Shown one piece after another: positions 60,297 through 64,000 of a DNA stretch of 64,000 nucleotides; position 1 is the first letter of the stretch; each line of letters opens with the position of its first letter. This stretch comes from Casuarina equisetifolia (taxonomy: Eukaryota > Streptophyta > Magnoliopsida > Fagales > Casuarinaceae): positions 22,157,258 to 22,221,257 of the forward strand of contig CM052354.1 in NCBI GenBank assembly GCA_028551475.1, given 5' to 3'. Below the pieces are notes generated by a model. It was not told the DNA's origin, ran no database searches, and saw nothing but the letters and a program-made list of their open reading frames with translations. Both the position numbers and the translations under genes were made by a program.

Positions 60297-60797
60297 GTGC
60301 CATGTTATTGCAATTATTATAAGCATTTGTTGTCATTGTTGTTATCACTAATACCTTTACAATATACTAGTTCTGGACCCACCTTATTACGCCGATTATT
60401 ATCATTATTATATAAGTACATTATGACCATAAAGAGTCACACATTTATAGTCAAGATATTTGAGCCAAAGTTGTTTCAGGATTCCGATGGGCAAGAAGTA
60501 GGCAAAAGAATACACCAATCAAAGACACATAAGACGAGAAATTTAAGTTCATTCCATGTGGAAATGCCAAAAGATTTTATTGTTTCTCATTGGTTTTCAT
60601 CCCTATTCACCCAATATATTCTTCCTTGGTTTAGAGAACAATGGATGAGTTACATATACAAACTTAGTCTTACAGGTATGAATTTGTCCCAAGTGTATCT
60701 TGATGTCATTTTACTCCCAATATGCAAAATTAATTGTTTGACTAACTATTTATTTGACACTAACAAGTTGCACATTATGTTTGAAGTCCTTTCCTAG
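60297..60797 (+). CDS. Unrecognised 166-codon open frame in the shared upstream block
   Basis: It is open from ATG to stop on the strand opposite the ABCC gene. The first ~40 residues are Leu/Ser-rich and look non-coding. From about residue 43 the composition is more protein-like (IKSHTFIVKIFEPKLF, then KTRNLSSFHVEMPKDF, then HWFSSLFTQYILPWFREQW). The same sequence is present but interrupted in unit 1 (about 22840-23200) and unit 2 (about 38170-38560). I recognise no family. It may be a relic of a mobile-element gene carried in the duplicated unit rather than a host gene. No promoter or intron signal supports expression. Confidence 0.3.
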   Translation: MPCYCNYYKHLLSLLLSLIPLQYTSSGPTLLRRLLSLLYKYIMTIKSHTFIVKIFEPKLFQDSDGQEVGKRIHQSKTHKTRNLSSFHVEMPKDFIVSHWFSSLFTQYILPWFREQWMSYIYKLSLTGMNLSQVYLDVILLPICKINCLTNYLFDTNKLHIMFEVLS

Positions 60798-61889
60798 TTG
60801 CTTAGCTAATTAGTTTAGTGGTGAGTTAGTAGGAACTCTAAACATGAGATGGGGAGTTCCACACCTTGGGTGCATGAGTTGGGTGTGTGTATTGTAATAC
60901 TAAAAAAAAAAATTGTCATTTTAGAAAACTAGTGGCACTTTCTAAGAATCTTCATTTTATGGTACTTTTTAATTTTATTTTGTACATCTTCTAGTAATAT
61001 GTCCATCACCTATCAGCCATAAACTATAAGTTTAGAAAAAATTATATACGCATATTATTTGACGAACTTTATAATTACCAAAGTAATACAATTACTGAAG
61101 AGGGAAAACATCTATAACAGATGTTAGGTATATGAAAGGCTTGAAATATAAAGTGAATTGTTATTATATAAAAATATGTATTTGTTTCACATTTCGTGTT
61201 ATTCTCTCAACAACAGTGACCATTTTGGTTGCTAATACTTTTGTTTTTCACTCTACATAAAAACCTTCCCTATGAAAGTTCCAAGGCTTCGAAATACATA
61301 TGGCTAGGATAACTTTGGATAACCTGCATCATCCCAGAGGTTCAATATTTGTCCGGCAAACAGTAACTAGATGCCAAACTCCCAATGAGTATGTTTCTGC
61401 ACACTTCAAACAAGGTCGTCAATCCCAAATGATTAATCAACAAACATGCCATACTCAAAGCTCAGCTGCTTAACTTTTCGACACTGGTATTTGACTTTAC
61501 ATTGAAAATTCTATAAAAATGTTAAAAGACATTATTCTTATCGTTTAAGGTTTTGAAATGGATATAAATTTATAAAATGATATTAGAGTATATTCTTTCT
61601 TAACATCCTTATATTCAAGTTTGGAACTCATGCTTGTTAGACACTATTTGTGGTTGGACTCAAATTTGGAACCTAAGTAATAAAGTTACGTGTTAATTAT
61701 ATGAAATTATTGTTCAACAATATTAAGGAGTTCATTGAGACTCTTAAATTTGAAAAGATGCATTTATTATCATTTTAAGCTTTTTTAAAATAAATATGGG
61801 TTTGTGGTAATTTATATATAAATGAGTTTAGAATATTATGATATTCCTATTTGTAACTACCATGAAGTCAAGCTACAAATTTCATGAAT

Positions 61890-62215
61890 CATGCGAGGGC
61901 GTGGGCAAGGCAGGGCCAAGGGGCATGCGTGGGCGGGCAAGGCTAGGGTGCTTGGGGCGGCCAGGGCCACATTGCCCACACACACAACAAGGCCTTGGGC
62001 GCCTCAAGCACACGCTTGACAGGGCCTTGGGTGACCTGCGTGCCCTAGCCATGCTCGCCCGTGCGCACCATGGCTGTGCTAAGGCCTTGCCAGCGCGTGC
62101 TCGATAGGGCCCTACACGGCCCCTGCGCACGAGATAAGGTCTTGGGCGCCCATGATGGCCTTGCTCTTAGCCACCTTTGAGTTTTTGCCCCAATTTCTGT
62201 ACACACACTCAAAAA
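61890..62215. repeat. GC-rich island, unit 5
   Basis: It matches 39601-40015 (GGGGCATGCGTGGGCGGGC, AGATAAGGTCTTGGGCGCCC) with an internal deletion of roughly 70-100 bases. Open frames are not conserved between copies. Confidence 0.78.
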
Positions 62216-62830
62216 AATCAAGAGACTCCAAGATAACAACTTCCATATTCTTTTGACCAGTATTTTTTTTAATTTTTAATTTTTAAAATTTGAAATTTTC
62301 AAAAAATCAAGATAAATGAAAAATGACCTTGCTTTTTTTTTTTTTTTGAAGGACCTCCTAAATATCATGGGTTGAACTTAGGAACCAAATTTGGGGATTT
62401 AACACTATAAATATTGAAAGGTGGCCAAGGGACAAATGGATTTGGTTCCATGAATGGGGTGGTGAGGGCATGCCGTAAGGCATAGTGGCCTTTCTATTGG
62501 CCTCCCCAACCCAATCTCCCTAAGGCACTATCCTAACCTTTCCCAAACCATATTACAACCTACTTAACTCCCGAAGGCACTCCCCAACCTCCATATACCT
62601 TTCCCCTCACAACCTCCCAATAGATGAAGTTAAAGACCAATATAATTTTACATTTGAATCATGAGACACAATATAATATAATTCTCTTGATCAAGAAAAT
62701 ACACCATAAGTAGGAATTAGAACATGTTACAAACAACTTGTAACAATAAAACTTTATGAAATCATACCAACAATAAAAATGGTAACAAAGCAAAATTTAT
62801 AGGATTTAGGTAAAATAAGATCACACTAAC
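62216..62830. repeat. T block, unit 5
   Basis: Matches the other T blocks, including CCTCCTAAATATCATGGG and TTTGGTTCCATGAATG. No gene is seen. Confidence 0.7.
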
Positions 62831-63036
62831 CATTATGTAGAAGTAGAACCATATCATTGTCAAGGATGGATGCTATATGATGTGCAATGGTGATGACAAT
62901 GCATTGGGAAAAATGTTGCTTGACCATTTGTTAAATCATGCGATCTATAGTTGTATTGATAGATGTAGTAGCTTCATCAAGCACCAATATCTTCTTTTTC
63001 TTCATAAGCACACAACCAATGCATATTAGTTGCTTC
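62831..63036 (-). pseudogene. Truncated ABCC exon 9 fragment, unit 6
   Basis: The minus strand encodes QLICIGCVLMKKKKILVLDE, then ATTSIN. Walker B Asp-Glu is present. Same 5' truncation point as units 2-5. Confidence 0.85.
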
Positions 63037-63914
63037 AATGTTTTTATTAATTGTGCAAGATTACCATTTTCTCTAAGCATAACCCTTGTATGGCTTAAGA
63101 TTGCTTCCTTTGTATAGCGCTTCAAAAAGTATTATGAAGTAATTTGATATCTATCACATGCTCATATCCTACTTACAAGCAAACATTATAGGGTTTAGAA
63201 GTGGTTGATAAAATAACAAAAGTCATTCCTCTTGTCTTAATCACATTCCAATTGTGAACAACTTCTTTTAGGAGATTGTATATTAACAATGATGAAGTAA
63301 AAAAGTTGAGTCATATCTAACATGATACTAGAGTTAAGATATTTAAATTTGATATCATATTACTTGTAAATTTACATTATTAATATGTTATTATGGTATC
63401 ATACTTATTCCTGTAAATGTCTTGCTCTTTTAATGACCAATTTTTAATAACAAAATTGGATCTTTCTAATAGATTTTATTTTAAATCCTTAATGAGCCTT
63501 CCTTTTCAGTAATCTCTTCTCTTCCATTTTGTTTACCTTTGGAGGGAGAAGGAAAGGATCGGACACTGTTGTTATTTTCCATGATAGCCTTACCATGAGT
63601 TACACACAACTATCAACCCTTAATCTTTTAATTGCTCAAACGGTCCATATGACATTACATACAAGACATTCATGTGCACTCTAGGAAAATTCTGAAAAGA
63701 AATTAGATGCCTGTAACCATAATCTTTTACAATTTGAAGGATGTCCAGGGTACACCGTTGGAAGAATGTGCCTAAAGCATACAATGACCACTAACTAGAT
63801 TCCAAATTCCTCATAATTATTTTTCAATCTAGTTCAAACACAACTGTAAAGCCACAATTTTCGTCATTGTTAAGAACATACTAGTCATTTAGTGCCTTAA
63901 TCAAGATTAGTTGC
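63037..63914. repeat. R repeat and ABCC 3' flank, unit 6
   Basis: Same arrangement as units 2, 3 and 5, leading into another ABCC last exon. Confidence 0.75.
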
Positions 63915-64000
63915 CTAATTCTCAAAACTGGAATTTGACCTCATTGTGTACTCTGCCACAAGTTGGGCAAAAGAGGATGACTTGTTTTCCAACAATTTTG
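63915..64000 (-). CDS. ABCC copy 6, last exon, partial at right edge
   Basis: The minus strand encodes the end of an ABCC3-type protein, KLLENKSSSFAQLVAEYT and so on to a TAG stop at 63915-63917. The frame is open over the visible 86 bases and nearly identical to exon 10 of copy 5. Whether the rest of the gene is intact cannot be seen. Its presence shows that the array continues rightward. Confidence 0.8.
   Translation of the reverse strand, partial: KLLENKSSSFAQLVAEYTMRSNSSFEN

Larger units (their letters stand above)
58725..61889. repeat. Shared ABCC upstream block, unit 5
   Basis: It aligns through most of its length with 36040-39600 and in part with 21509-23270. It contains the ABCC copy 5 promoter at its left end, a CCATA microsatellite (60226-60252), and a plus-strand open frame at 60297-60797. 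The remainder is AT-rich with no gene seen. Confidence 0.8.

Overview
This is plant nuclear DNA, most likely from a woody eudicot, although the species cannot be fixed from sequence alone. The evidence is AT-rich intergenic DNA, GT-AG introns, a chloroplast-type nuclear gene, a plant subfamily-C ABC transporter array, and Ty1/copia and Ty3/gypsy elements primed by plant tRNAs. Nothing bacterial is present.

Layout. (1) 1-2316, minus strand: the 5' half of a chloroplast DUF21/CBS (CorC/MGR-type) membrane protein gene that runs off the left edge. (2) 2317-14009: non-genic DNA with two copies of a repeat (R), a candidate solo LTR at 4652-6420, and an older LTR-like sequence split by a gypsy (Athila-like) element at 7854-13261. 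The gypsy element has a perfect 5-bp target duplication (GTCTT), and half of one LTR is inverted. (3) 14010-64000: a tandem array of about six units, all minus strand, each built around an ABCC3-type (MRP) gene. In gene order a complete unit has a shared upstream block, a GC-rich island at its far end, a ten-exon ABCC gene, the R repeat, and a 5'-truncated copy of ABCC exon 9.

Fate of the copies. Copy 1 (14010-21432) has lost exons 1-3 and carries a 5.2-kb copia element in exon 4. Copy 2 (24834-35908) has all ten exons but also frameshifts, stops, a lost splice acceptor and a 5.3-kb copia element in exon 3. Copy 3 (41582-44237) lacks exon 1 and has a microhomology deletion that fuses exons 4 and 5. 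Copy 4 (46044-46195) is reduced to two scraps next to a third, very decayed copia element. Copy 5 (52925-58588) is intact: ten exons, all GT-AG, one open frame of 1488 codons from the preferred start. Copy 6 begins at the right edge, and the 86 bases of its last exon that are visible are open.

The window therefore holds two probable functional genes (the edge-truncated MGR-type gene and ABCC copy 5), one gene of unknown status (copy 6), and a graveyard of related copies showing birth-and-death evolution. ABCC3-type proteins are ATP-driven pumps for glutathione and other conjugates, often vacuolar. The DUF21/CBS gene belongs to a family linked to Mg2+ handling at the chloroplast envelope. Their adjacency gives no evidence of joint function. 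The least explained elements are the recurring truncated exon 9, the GC-rich islands, and a 166-codon plus-strand ORF (60297-60797) inside the shared upstream block.
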